A stretch of 64,000 bases of DNA from Kribbella solani. Lineage in GTDB: Bacteria; Actinomycetota; Actinomycetes; Propionibacteriales; Kribbellaceae. Below the pieces are notes generated by a model. That model saw only the letters and a program-made list of their open reading frames with translations, was not told the origin of the DNA and did no database searches. The stretch spans positions 6,758,001-6,822,000 of the forward strand of contig NZ_JACHNF010000001.1 of assembly GCF_014205295.1 (NCBI RefSeq). The letters are read 5' to 3'. Shown one piece after another: positions 1-11,092 of this stretch. The translations under genes and the position numbers were made by a program. Each line of letters starts with the position of its first letter. The first letter of the stretch is position 1.

Positions 1-409
1 AGTAGCCGCGATGGCGGGTAACCAGTACGCTCGGTCGCCCGATGACCCGGCGCGCATGAGGTACAGCGAGGTGGATGCGATCATCGCTCCACTCACCTTT
101 GACACCGTACTGGCGCAGCGCCGTCTCACCGGTGAGCGCTGCATCCGGGGCGTACGCCAGCCAGGCCGCCCAGACTCTGGTTTCAAATGGCAGTGGCCCG
201 GTGAAGTCCACGTACACGCCGCGATGGATCTGTTGAATCTGACGCGCTCGGCGTCGCTGCGAAAGCACTTTGTCGGTGATTCCGTGTTCGGTTGCCTGCG
301 CTCTGCTGAATGCGCCCAGTTGGCGGCCGCTCACCTGCTCGAACAGCTCACCCAGCCGCCCGCCTGTCTCGTCGCGCGGGCCCTCGCCGCACGCCTCGAC
401 GTTTCGCAT
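1..409 (-). CDS. AbiEi-type antitoxin-domain / DUF559-like protein, 3' end outside the window
   Basis: Read on the minus strand, the 136 codons from ATG at 409 to the window edge are open. The start follows an AAAGGAG ribosome site at seven-base spacing. The segment contains HGIT, a basic RRRARQ stretch and IHRGVYVDF, then ALTGETALRQYG. This pattern is typical of actinobacterial proteins annotated as type IV toxin-antitoxin AbiEi-family antitoxin domain proteins, many of which carry a C-terminal DUF559 (Vsr-like nuclease fold) domain. The C-terminal half lies outside the window, so a nuclease domain cannot be confirmed. Such genes are often solitary, and no toxin partner is seen on this side. 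Confidence 0.6.
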   Translation of the reverse strand, partial: MRNVEACGEGPRDETGGRLGELFEQVSGRQLGAFSRAQATEHGITDKVLSQRRRARQIQQIHRGVYVDFTGPLPFETRVWAAWLAYAPDAALTGETALRQYGVKGEWSDDRIHLAVPHARRVIGRPSVLVTRHRGY

Positions 410-546
410 TCGGCATCTCCTTTCGACAAGCCGCCCGCTGCCCCGCTGCCAAAGAAGATGCACCACTCACACCGCCGTACGTCCAACCAATCTCTGCCCT
501 GTGCGTAACCGCCACCCTTCCCCTCTGGCTCGGTGGACCCCGGCCG

Positions 547-640
547 AGCTCCCCAAACCGGTTTGGGGAGCTGAGCCGCCCAAATCGGGCGTACTGGGCT
601 CCCCGGTTCGGGCTTCTGTACGACCCGAACCGGTTTGGGG
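547..640. repeat. Palindromic intergenic element, copy 1
   Basis: Positions 547-572 form a perfect 26-bp palindrome around CCCCAAACCGGTTTGGGG (551-568). It is followed by a half-site CCGGTTCGGG (603-612), an 11-base loop and CCCGAACCGG (624-633) running into TTTGGGG. Centres of the three CCGG cores fall at 559.5, 604.5 and 631.5, so spacings are 45 and 27 bases. The same three-part layout recurs at 52033-52129 with spacings of 45 and 28. The element is intergenic here and non-coding. Function is unknown; it could be a REP-like element, a protein-binding array or a paired-hairpin structure in RNA. Confidence 0.75.
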
Positions 641-933
641 AGGATTGTTTTGGTTGTGAGGGTGGTGGGGTTGGAAGGGGTGTTGGTTGGCCGGCGTTGT
701 GAGGTGTTGCCGGGGGCCTTTCGGGTGATGTGGAGCGCGGGTGGTGGCGTGCGTTGTGGTGAGGTGGCGTGACGGGCGGGTGGTATGTCGCGGGGCGGGT
801 GCTGTGGGGCGGTGGTGTGGTGGGTGTTGGGAAGTGCCGCCCTTGCGGCTTTTACCAGCCGGTACGGTGCGCGCCGGCGAAGACACTCGGGGTGGCGGCT
901 GAAACTGGGGGCGGGATGCGCCAAGATTGGTCC
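641..933. other. Non-coding gap with G/T-skewed stretch
   Basis: No convincing gene was found here. Bases 641-835 on the plus strand consist overwhelmingly of G and T with many GG and GGGG runs, unlike flanking DNA. Open frames crossing it show no family features and are treated as composition artefacts. The gap also holds a small hairpin with a T-run (836-853) and the region just upstream of the hydrolase gene. Confidence 0.5.
836..853 (+). terminator. Short intrinsic-terminator-like hairpin
   Basis: GCCGC (836-840), loop CCTT, GCGGC (845-849), then four T. This is a classical though short Rho-independent shape on the plus strand. There is no plus-strand gene immediately upstream, so it may end a small non-coding transcript or be fortuitous. 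Confidence 0.4.
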
Positions 934-2319
934 ATGACGGATCTGCCGGCCTACTTGCGGCCTTTCGTCTTGGGGGTTCTGGAAGGTTCCGATGTCCGGG
1001 TCGATCGCTTGGGGGAGCTCGACCTGTATCGCCCGCCCGGTACCGCTCGAGGCGGCGCGATTCTTTTCGTGCACGGGGGACCAGGCCCGGACGGGCTCGA
1101 GGTAATGCCTCGGGACTGGCCGGTCTACAAGGGTTATGCGACCGCTGCCGCCAGGCTTGGCGTGGTGTCAGCGGTGGTCGACCACAGTCTGATTCGCGGT
1201 CTCGACCAGTTGGTCGCGGCCGCGGACGAGGTGGAGGCTGCGGTCGGCGTGCTGCGCTCCGATCCACGGGTCGACCCTGATCGGGTCGGGCTGTGGTTCT
1301 TCTCGGGTGCGGGCCTGCTGGCCGGGGAGTGGCTGGACAGCCGCCCCGACTGGTTGCGGTTCGTTGCCCTGACCTACCCCCGGCTCGCCACCCCGCCCGG
1401 TGTCGACGAGTTGGTTAGTGCCGCTGAAGTGATTGGAAAACACGACCGGGGCGGTGGGGCGGGGAAAGTATCAAGTAAGGACCTGCCGGTATTGCTGACC
1501 AAGGCTGGACTCGAGTCTGAGGAGCTCGCTGGTCCGGTCGCGGAGTTCGTATCCGCGGGAGGCGCCGCGCTGGACATCATCGACGTACCGAAAGGGCACC
1601 ACGGGTTCGACATGCTCGACCACACCGAAGAATCACGCGCCGCCGTCACCAAGGCTCTCGACTGGGCGATCGCCCACCTCGGCGAGGAGCCCGGTGACGA
1701 AGGCAAACTCCTCGTCCCACCACCCCCGGCCAAGAAGAAGACCACGACCACCACCCGCCGTACGCCCGCCGCGGCCAGGACCGCCGTCGCGGAGCGGCCG
1801 GCGGCGCCTGCCGAACCCGCTACTCGGCCGGCGCCCTCGGCAACTCCCTCGGCAACTCGTACGGCAACTCCCTCAGCGGCTCCTGCAGCTGTTCCTGTGG
1901 CCGCTCCGGAGCCGGTCGCCCCAGTGGTCGCCCCGGCGCCTGCCCAGCCCACACTGGCCGATCTGGGCCTGGCTACGGTGGCTGCCGTCAGCACCGAGAC
2001 GCCGGCCGCGCGGATCGTCGCCCGGGAACACGCGGCGTACGCGGCGCACGACCTGGAAGCGTTCCTCGCGACGTACTCGCCGACGGCCCGGATCCAGCGC
2101 GCCGACGGTTCCGAGCTGAAGGGCCGCCGGTTCCTGCGCGAGTACCACCGGCCGCGCTTCGAGGCCGGCCGCTGCAAGACCGAGATCGTCGAGCGGCTGA
2201 TGCTGGGGGAGTGGGTGGTCGAGCACGTGATCAGCCACGACGACGGCGAAGCGGTGCCGCAGCTGGCGCTCTACCGGGTGGTCGACGGCCAGATCACCGA
2301 CGTCGAGTTCCGCGCCTGA
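934..2319 (+). CDS. Alpha/beta hydrolase fused to a C-terminal SnoaL/NTF2-like domain
   Basis: 461 residues from ATG 934; an in-frame ATG at 916 is possible. Residues about 1-245 look like a dienelactone-hydrolase-type alpha/beta hydrolase: an HGGPG oxyanion segment near residue 47, a nucleophile-elbow-like FFSGAG near residue 123 and GHHGFD near 219 supplying the histidine. Residues about 250-350 are a low-complexity linker, first Lys/Thr-rich then Ala/Pro/Thr-rich. The last ~105 residues (EHAAYAAHDLEAFLATYSP onward) resemble a SnoaL/NTF2 cone, a fold often used as a small-molecule pocket. Substrate unknown. It is followed by a hairpin and then the str promoter, so it is probably monocistronic. 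Confidence 0.75.
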   Translation: MTDLPAYLRPFVLGVLEGSDVRVDRLGELDLYRPPGTARGGAILFVHGGPGPDGLEVMPRDWPVYKGYATAAARLGVVSAVVDHSLIRGLDQLVAAADEVEAAVGVLRSDPRVDPDRVGLWFFSGAGLLAGEWLDSRPDWLRFVALTYPRLATPPGVDELVSAAEVIGKHDRGGGAGKVSSKDLPVLLTKAGLESEELAGPVAEFVSAGGAALDIIDVPKGHHGFDMLDHTEESRAAVTKALDWAIAHLGEEPGDEGKLLVPPPPAKKKTTTTTRRTPAAARTAVAERPAAPAEPATRPAPSATPSATRTATPSAAPAAVPVAAPEPVAPVVAPAPAQPTLADLGLATVAAVSTETPAARIVAREHAAYAAHDLEAFLATYSPTARIQRADGSELKGRRFLREYHRPRFEAGRCKTEIVERLMLGEWVVEHVISHDDGEAVPQLALYRVVDGQITDVEFRA

Positions 2320-2357
2320 CAAGCGCCCAGGAAAACGCCCGGGAAACGCCCGTAGCG

Positions 2358-2398
2358 GGGCCTCTGGAAGCGCTTGCCAAGCGCTCCGCCGGAGGCCC
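2358..2398 (+). terminator. Nested hairpin terminator after the hydrolase gene
   Basis: Outer stem GGGCCTC (2358-2364) with GAGGCCC (2392-2398); inner stem AGCGCTT (2369-2375) with AAGCGCT (2379-2385). No T-run follows, as is common for actinobacterial terminators. It insulates the hydrolase from the str operon promoter. Confidence 0.6.
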
Positions 2399-2446
2399 TG
2401 TACACTGAGATCGCGGAAGGGTCTCGTTCGCGGTCTGTTAGTCATT

Positions 2447-2475
2447 TTGACCGTGCTTGAGGCACCCGCTAGTCT
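2447..2475 (+). promoter_or_regulatory. str operon promoter
   Basis: TTGACC (2447-2452), a 17-base spacer and TAGTCT (2470-2475) closely match a housekeeping-sigma promoter. The implied 5' leader to the rpsL start is about 190 bases and contains the element shared with rpsJ. Confidence 0.75.
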
Positions 2476-2602
2476 TAACGATCGTGCCCGGGGTCTTTCC
2501 TGGGCCGTCATGCGTGCCCCTCGTCCAACGGGTCGGGCCGCGTGGCACGGGACTCCTGCCGACAGTCTGGAAGATTACGGCTTCGGTCTGCTCGTGCGCA
2601 CG

Positions 2603-2625
2603 CGACACACCCGACCGCGGGGGTC
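2603..2625 (+). promoter_or_regulatory. Leader element shared by rpsL and rpsJ, copy 1
   Basis: A 23-base stretch (CGACACACCCGACC... through GGGGGTC) ending 45 bases before the rpsL start codon is identical to 7273-7295 ahead of rpsJ. It includes CCGACC and GGTC(A/G)G flanking a GCGGG loop, so it can form a small hairpin, weaker here because of one mismatch. Role unknown; a leader bound by a ribosomal protein or a transcript-processing signal would fit. Confidence 0.6.
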
Positions 2626-2670
2626 AGGTAACAGCAGCAAACCCAGCCGGACGACAGAAAGAGCTACGCG

Positions 2671-3045
2671 GTGCCCACCATTCAGCAGCTGGTCCGCAAG
2701 GGCCGCCAGGACAAGGTGTCGAAGAACAAGACGCCGGCCCTGAAGGGTTCTCCTCAGCGTCGTGGTGTGTGCACGCGCGTCTACACGACCACGCCGAAGA
2801 AGCCGAACTCGGCCCTTCGTAAGGTCGCACGTGTCCGCCTGACCAGTGGCATCGAGGTCACCGCGTACATCCCCGGTGTCGGCCACAACCTGCAGGAGCA
2901 CTCGATCGTGCTCGTCCGCGGTGGCCGGGTGAAGGACCTCCCGGGTGTCCGGTACAAGATCATCCGCGGTTCGCTCGACACCCAGGGTGTGAAGAACCGG
3001 AAGCAGGCTCGCAGCCTCTACGGCGCGAAGAAGGAGAAGAGCTAA
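2671..3045 (+). CDS. rpsL: 30S ribosomal protein S12
   Basis: 124 residues, GTG start. S12 sits at the decoding centre and monitors codon-anticodon pairing. TPKKPNSALRK and GRVKDLPGVRY are intact, so the lysines that are altered in streptomycin-resistant mutants (E. coli K43 and K88) are wild type. First gene of the str operon; its TAA overlaps the ATG of rpsG by one base, pointing to translational coupling. Confidence 0.99.
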   Translation: MPTIQQLVRKGRQDKVSKNKTPALKGSPQRRGVCTRVYTTTPKKPNSALRKVARVRLTSGIEVTAYIPGVGHNLQEHSIVLVRGGRVKDLPGVRYKIIRGSLDTQGVKNRKQARSLYGAKKEKS

Positions 3046-3515
3046 TGCCGCGCAAGGGTCCGGCCCCGAAGCGCCCGGTCATCATCGACCCGGTCTACAG
3101 TTCGCCGCTCGTCACCCAGTTGATCTCGAAGATCCTGGTCGACGGCAAGAAGCAGATCGCGCAGAGCATCGTCTACAGCGCGCTCGAGGGCACCCGTACC
3201 AAGACCGGCACCGACCCGGTGATCACGCTGAAGCGTGCGCTGGACAACGTGAAGCCGAGCATCGAGGTGAAGAGCCGCCGCGTCGGTGGTGCCACCTACC
3301 AGGTGCCGATCGAGGTCAAGCCGGGCCGGTCGACCACGCTGGCGCTGCGCTGGCTGACGTCGTACTCGCGGGCCCGCCGCGAGAAGACCATGTCCGAGCG
3401 GCTGATGAACGAGATCCTGGACGCGTCCAACGGTCTCGGCGCGTCGGTGAAGCGCCGCGAGGACACGCACAAGATGGCCGAAGCCAACAAGGCTTTCGCC
3501 CACTACCGCTGGTGA
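3045..3515 (+). CDS. rpsG: 30S ribosomal protein S7
   Basis: 156 residues beginning MPRKGPAPKRP, the usual bacterial S7 length. S7 nucleates assembly of the 30S head by binding the 3' domain of 16S rRNA and contacts E-site tRNA. Overlaps rpsL by one base; fusA follows after 70 bases. Confidence 0.99.
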   Translation: MPRKGPAPKRPVIIDPVYSSPLVTQLISKILVDGKKQIAQSIVYSALEGTRTKTGTDPVITLKRALDNVKPSIEVKSRRVGGATYQVPIEVKPGRSTTLALRWLTSYSRARREKTMSERLMNEILDASNGLGASVKRREDTHKMAEANKAFAHYRW

Positions 3516-3585
3516 TCCCGGGTCCGATCCGGACCCAGCGTTCACCCCTTTGACGCAGTACAGAATCGAGAGGCAGACCACCGAG

Positions 3586-5697
<2,112 letters not shown>

Positions 5698-5772
5698 CAC
5701 ACTCGTTCCTGGCCACCACACCCAAAGCGCGTCGGCGTACGGCGTAGTCAACATTTATCCAGGAGGGCCCCA

Positions 5773-6966
<1,194 letters not shown>

Positions 6967-6972
6967 TCTGAC

Positions 6973-7014
6973 GAGGTCCGCGAGGGCTCAGAACATCGAG
7001 CCCCCGCGGACCTC
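6973..7014 (+). terminator. str operon terminator
   Basis: Seventeen-base arms (GAGGTCCGCGAGGGCTC and its complement with one mismatch) around an eight-base loop, followed by TGCTTT. It begins four bases after the tuf stop region. Confidence 0.85.
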
Positions 7015-7339
7015 TGCTTTGCGCCCGGTCCGGCGCTCAGGTGGTACCGGATCGGGCCGTGAGGCCCCGATTGGCGTTTCGGCGCCAATCTCTGGCACAC
7101 TATTCAGGTTGCTCAGGCGAGGCCGCCGGGGTGCGCCCCAGGTCTTCTTGATCTGGCTGGTGCGCCGGACCGGAGACCTCGCCGAGGTTCCGGTCCGAGA
7201 CCGGGCCCCGATCTCCACCCAGGTCGACGAAGCGGTGAGTCACGCGCGTGCCGTAGATTTTTAGGCACACGGCGACACACCCGACCGCGGGGGTCGGAGC
7301 GACACAGACGTTGACGAAAGAGAAGGACGAAGCGAAGCG
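7015..7339 (+). promoter_or_regulatory. Leader and promoter region of the S10 operon
   Basis: 325 bases without a gene. An inverted repeat GATTGGCG (7069-7076) / CGCCAATC (7083-7090) lies just upstream of -10-like CACTAT/TATTCA sequences (7098-7106), but no convincing -35 hexamer pairs with them. Further down are a GC-rich stretch, TAGATTTTTAGG (7254-7265) and the element shared with rpsL. The S10 operon promoter is most likely near 7100, giving a leader of over 200 bases. Confidence 0.4.
7273..7295 (+). promoter_or_regulatory. Leader element shared by rpsL and rpsJ, copy 2
   Basis: Identical over 23 bases to 2603-2625 and ending 44 bases before the rpsJ start, almost the same distance as at rpsL. 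Here CCGACC / GGTCGG form a perfect six-base stem around GCGGG. Confidence 0.6.
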
Positions 7340-7648
7340 ATGGCGGGACAGAAGATCCGCATCCGGCTGAAGGCCTACGACCACGAGGTCATCGACAGCT
7401 CGGCACGCAAGATTGTCGACACGGTGACGCGTACTGGTGCGAAGGTTGCTGGCCCGGTGCCGTTGCCGACGGAAAAGAACGTGTTCTGCGTCATCCGCTC
7501 GCCGCACAAGTACAAGGACAGCCGCGAGCACTTCGAGATGCGCACCCACAAGCGGCTCATCGACATCATCGACCCCACGCCGAAGACCGTCGACTCGCTG
7601 ATGCGTCTCGACCTGCCGGCCGGTGTCGACATCGAGATCAAGCTCTGA
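7340..7648 (+). CDS. rpsJ: 30S ribosomal protein S10
   Basis: 102 residues beginning MAGQKIRIRLKAYDHEVID, the canonical S10 sequence. Binds 16S rRNA in the 30S head and also serves as the NusE transcription antitermination factor with NusB. First gene of the S10 operon; SD-like AAGGACGAAG lies upstream. Confidence 0.99.
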   Translation: MAGQKIRIRLKAYDHEVIDSSARKIVDTVTRTGAKVAGPVPLPTEKNVFCVIRSPHKYKDSREHFEMRTHKRLIDIIDPTPKTVDSLMRLDLPAGVDIEIKL

Positions 7649-7664
7649 GGGACGCGTACAGCCA

Positions 7665-8324
7665 ATGAGCACTGCTACCAAGAACACGCGCGGTCTGCTG
7701 GGCACCAAGCTCGGCATGACCCAGACCTGGGACGAGAACAACCGTGTCGTCCCCGTCACCGTGATCCAGGCCGGGCCCTGCGTCGTCACCGGTGTCCGCA
7801 CCGCGGACCGGGACGGCTACGACGGCGTCCAGATCGCCTTCGGCGACATCGACCCGCGCAAGGTGACCAAGCCCCTGCGCGGCCACTTCGACAAGGCCGG
7901 CGTGACGCCGCGGCGGCACCTGCTGGAGCTGCGCACCGCCGACGCCAGCGAGTACACGCTGGGCCAGGAGATCAAGGCCGAGGCGTTCGAGGCCGGTGAG
8001 CGGGTGGACGTTTCCGCCACCAGCAAGGGCAAGGGCTTCGCCGGTGTGATGAAGCGGCACGGCTTCCACGGCCTGCGCGCGACCCACGGTGTGCACAAGA
8101 AGCACCGCTCGCCGGGTTCCATCGGCGGCTGCGCCACCCCCGGCCGGGTCTTCAAGGGCCTGCGGATGGCGGGCCGGATGGGCGCCGAGCAGGTCACCAC
8201 GCAGAACATCAGCGTGCACGCGGTGGACACCGAGCGCGGCCTGATCCTGCTGAAGGGCGCGGTCCCCGGCCCCAAGGGCGGCCTGGTGCTGATCCGCAAC
8301 GCCGCGAAGGGAGCCCAGAAGTGA
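7665..8324 (+). CDS. rplC: 50S ribosomal protein L3
   Basis: 219 residues from ATG 7665 (MSTATKNTRGLLGTKLGMTQ). An earlier in-frame codon at 7623 lies inside rpsJ and is rejected. L3 is an early assembly protein whose loop reaches the peptidyl-transferase centre; the KGKGFAGVMKRHGF and GSIGGCATPGRVFKG segments are present. Its stop overlaps the rplD GTG by four bases. Confidence 0.98.
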   Translation: MSTATKNTRGLLGTKLGMTQTWDENNRVVPVTVIQAGPCVVTGVRTADRDGYDGVQIAFGDIDPRKVTKPLRGHFDKAGVTPRRHLLELRTADASEYTLGQEIKAEAFEAGERVDVSATSKGKGFAGVMKRHGFHGLRATHGVHKKHRSPGSIGGCATPGRVFKGLRMAGRMGAEQVTTQNISVHAVDTERGLILLKGAVPGPKGGLVLIRNAAKGAQK

Positions 8325-9013
8325 GCACCGTCGACGTCGTCGCCGTGAAGGGCGACAAGGTCACCAAGAAGGGTTCCGCCGAGCTTCCGGCCGAGCTGTT
8401 CGACGTCCAGGTCAACATCCCGCTGATCCACCAGGTAGTGGTGGCCCAGCTGGCCGCGGCCCGCCAGGGTACGCACAAGGCGAAGACCCGGGGCGAGGTG
8501 TCCGGCGGTGGCGCCAAGCCGTACCGCCAGAAGGGCACCGGCCGGGCCCGTCAGGGTTCGACCCGGGCGCCGCAGTTCACCGGCGGTGGCGTCGTCCACG
8601 GCCCGACACCGCGCGACTACAGCCAGCGGACCCCGAAGAAGATGATCGCCGCCGCGCTCCGCGGCGCGCTGTCGGACCGGGCCCGCGACGGCCGCGTGTT
8701 CGTGGTCGAGAGCTTCGTGGACGGCGACAAGCCCTCCACCAAGGCAGCGCTGAACGTACTCGGCCAGATCACCGACCCGGGCAAGGCCCTGGTCGTCGTG
8801 GACCGCGCCGACGAGCTCACCTGGCTGAGCCTGCGCAACGTGCAGCACGTGCACCTGATCGCGGCCGACCAGCTGAACGCGTACGACGTTCTCTGCAGCG
8901 ACGCGGTCGTGTTCACCCAGGCCGCTCTCGACTCGTTCGTCGCGGGTGCGCCCAAGGGCAAGTCCGTCAAGGCCGTCGCCACGTCGACTGAAGCCGAGGA
9001 GGTAGAAGCATGA
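8321..9013 (+). CDS. rplD: 50S ribosomal protein L4
   Basis: 230 residues, GTG start inside the rplC stop (GTGA overlap). L4 lines the exit tunnel through an extended loop; KTRGEVSGGGAKPYRQKGTGRARQG is that loop, matching about 20 key residues of the family. Four-base overlap with rplW. Confidence 0.98.
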   Translation: MSTVDVVAVKGDKVTKKGSAELPAELFDVQVNIPLIHQVVVAQLAAARQGTHKAKTRGEVSGGGAKPYRQKGTGRARQGSTRAPQFTGGGVVHGPTPRDYSQRTPKKMIAAALRGALSDRARDGRVFVVESFVDGDKPSTKAALNVLGQITDPGKALVVVDRADELTWLSLRNVQHVHLIAADQLNAYDVLCSDAVVFTQAALDSFVAGAPKGKSVKAVATSTEAEEVEA

Positions 9014-9315
9014 GCCACGGAATCAACAAGGACCCGCGGGACGTGCTGCTCCGGCCGGTCGTGAGCGAGAAGAGCTACGGCCTGCTGGACGAGCAGAAGT
9101 ACACGTTCGAGGTCGCGCCGGACGCCAACAAGACCGAGATCAAGCTCGCGGTCGAGAAGGTGTTCAAGGTCAAGGTCAGCGACGTCAACACTCTCAACCG
9201 CAAGGGCAAGCGCCGCCGGACCCGGTCCGGTTTCGGCAAGCGCCCGGACACCAAGCGGGCGATCGTGACCCTCAAGGGCGACGACCGCATCGACATCTTC
9301 GGAGGCCAGTCGTAA
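9010..9315 (+). CDS. rplW: 50S ribosomal protein L23
   Basis: 101 residues. L23 sits at the tunnel exit and docks trigger factor and the signal recognition particle. It has the expected LRPVVSEKSY N-terminus and VNTLNRKGKRRRT loop. ATGA overlap with rplD; its TAA overlaps the rplB ATG. Confidence 0.98.
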   Translation: MSHGINKDPRDVLLRPVVSEKSYGLLDEQKYTFEVAPDANKTEIKLAVEKVFKVKVSDVNTLNRKGKRRRTRSGFGKRPDTKRAIVTLKGDDRIDIFGGQS

Positions 9316-10148
9316 TGGGAATCCGCAAGTACAAGCCGACGACGCCGGGCCGCCGTGGCTCGAGCGTGGCCGACTTCGTCGAGCTCACCCGTTCGACCCC
9401 GGAGAAGTCGCTGCTGCGTCCGCTGCCGAAGAAGGGCGGCCGGAACAGCTCGGGCAAGATCACCACCCGGCACCACGGTGGCGGTCACAAGCGGGCGTAC
9501 CGGCTGATCGACTTCAAGCGGTACGACAAGGACGGCGTGCCGGCCAAGGTCGCGCACATCGAGTACGACCCGAACCGCACCGCCCGGATCGCGCTGCTGC
9601 ACTACGTGGACGGCGAGAAGCGGTACATCCTCGCCCCGGCGAACCTGAAGCAGGGCACGGTCGTGGAGAACGGCCCGGCCGCTGACATCAAGGTCGGCAA
9701 CAACCTGCCGCTGCGCAACATCCCGGTCGGTTCCACCATCCACGCGGTCGAGCTGCGGCCGGGCGGTGGCGCCAAAATGGGCCGCTCCGCCGGTGCCAGC
9801 ATCCAGCTGGTCGCGAAGGAAGGCCGGATGGCCACCCTGCGGATGCCGTCCGGCGAGGTCCGGATGGTCGACGTACGCTGCCGCGCCACCCTCGGTGAGG
9901 TCGGCAACGGCGAGCAGTCGAACATCAACTGGGGCAAGGCGGGCCGGATGCGCTGGAAGGGCAAGCGCCCGACCGTCCGTGGTGTCGCGATGAACCCGGT
10001 CGACCACCCGCACGGTGGTGGTGAGGGCAAGACCTCGGGTGGACGCCACCCGGTGTCCCCGTGGGGCCAGCCGGAAGGCCGGACCCGCACCCGCAAGGAA
10101 AGCGACCGCATGATCGTCCGGCGCCGCAAGGCCGGCAAGAAGCGCTGA
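9315..10148 (+). CDS. rplB: 50S ribosomal protein L2
   Basis: 277 residues starting MGIRKYKPTTPGRRG. L2 bridges the subunits near the peptidyl-transferase centre; the conserved VDHPHGGGEGK motif with the functionally important histidine is intact, as is the basic C-terminus. Coupled to rplW by a one-base overlap. Confidence 0.99.
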   Translation: MGIRKYKPTTPGRRGSSVADFVELTRSTPEKSLLRPLPKKGGRNSSGKITTRHHGGGHKRAYRLIDFKRYDKDGVPAKVAHIEYDPNRTARIALLHYVDGEKRYILAPANLKQGTVVENGPAADIKVGNNLPLRNIPVGSTIHAVELRPGGGAKMGRSAGASIQLVAKEGRMATLRMPSGEVRMVDVRCRATLGEVGNGEQSNINWGKAGRMRWKGKRPTVRGVAMNPVDHPHGGGEGKTSGGRHPVSPWGQPEGRTRTRKESDRMIVRRRKAGKKR

Positions 10149-10166
10149 TAGGGAGAGCCGGCCAGA

Positions 10167-10448
10167 ATGCCACGCAGCCTGAAGAAGGGCCCGTTCGTCG
10201 ACCACCACCTGATGAAGAAGGTGGAGGTGCAGAACGAGAAGGGCACCAAGAACGTCATCAAGACCTGGTCCCGCCGATCGATGATCGTGCCGGACATGAT
10301 CGGCCACACGCTGGCGGTGCACGACGGCCGCAAGCACGTACCGGTGTTCGTGACGGACGCGATGGTCGGGCACAAGCTCGGCGAGTTCGCGCCGACCCGC
10401 ACGTTCAAGGGTCACGAGAAGGACGACCGGAAGTCACGGCGTCGCTGA
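10167..10448 (+). CDS. rpsS: 30S ribosomal protein S19
   Basis: 93 residues (MPRSLKKGPFVDHHLMKKV), complete. S19 lies in the 30S head next to S13 and contacts A-site tRNA. An 18-base gap from rplB contains GGGAGAG; rplV follows after 50 bases. Confidence 0.99.
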   Translation: MPRSLKKGPFVDHHLMKKVEVQNEKGTKNVIKTWSRRSMIVPDMIGHTLAVHDGRKHVPVFVTDAMVGHKLGEFAPTRTFKGHEKDDRKSRRR

Positions 10449-10498
10449 CCCATGGTCAGTGACGAAGCGAAAGCAACCTACGGAGAGATTCGAACATC

Positions 10499-11091
10499 AT
10501 GAGCGTTCAAGAGCGTAGGGCGGTCAGCGCCCGTCGCGAGAGCCTGCTGGGCGAGCAGCCCGGGGCCTTCGCGGTCGCGCGCTTCGTCCGCGTGACGCCG
10601 ATGAAGGCGCGCCGCGTGGGTGATCTGGTGCGCGGTCTGGGCGTCGACGACGCACTCGCCACTCTGAAGTTCGCCCCGCAGGCCGCTGCCGCGACCGTGT
10701 ACAAGGTCGTCGACAGCGCCGCGGCGAACGCCGAGGGCACCGAGCACCTGAGCCGGACCGACCTGGTCGTGTCCAAGGTTCTGGTCGACGAGGGACCGAC
10801 GCTGAAGCGTCACCGTCCCCGCGCCCAGGGCCGGGCCACCCGGATCGACAAGCGGACCAGCCACATCACCGTCGTGGTCGAGCCGTCACCGAGGAGGCGG
10901 CTCCGAAGGCACCGGCCAAGAAGGCCGCGGCCAAGAAGACCGCTGATTCGGCGGCGAAGTCCCCGGCGAAGAAGGCTGCCAAGAAGGCTGCCGACAAGCC
11001 GGTCAAGGACGAGGCCACCGAGAAGCCGGCCAAGAAGGCGACCGCGAAGAAGGCCGCCAAGAAGGCCACCGCTGAGAAGAAGGAGTCCTGA
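10499..11091 (+). CDS. rplV: 50S ribosomal protein L22 with a frameshift in its Lys/Ala-rich tail
   Basis: The conserved core is intact for about 128 codons (LLGEQPGAFAVARFVRVTPM through HITVVVE), with the long N-terminus typical of Nocardioides-type L22. Around 10883-10886 (GAGCCGTCACC) the frame breaks. Reading one base out of phase from GTC gives a normal VTEEAAPKAPAKK tail of Lys/Ala repeats ending at TGA 11089-11091, two bases before the rpsC GTG. An extra G (GAGCCGGTCACC) would restore one frame of 594 bases. As written, the rplV frame stays open and runs directly into rpsC, with an Arg/Pro-rich junction. A sequencing or assembly error is the simplest explanation. L22 lines the peptide exit tunnel, and the core is unaffected. 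Confidence 0.9.
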
Positions 11092-11092
11092 C

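Noticed and set aside
331..1267. Minus-strand frames 331-1074 and 467-1267
   Set aside because: They cover the palindromic repeat and G/T-skewed DNA and give low-complexity Pro/Arg/Thr sequence; the real minus-strand gene starts at 409 in another frame.
9075..10415. 446-codon antisense frame over rplW-rplB-rpsS
   Set aside because: Mirrors codon bias of the ribosomal genes; no ribosome site or domain.
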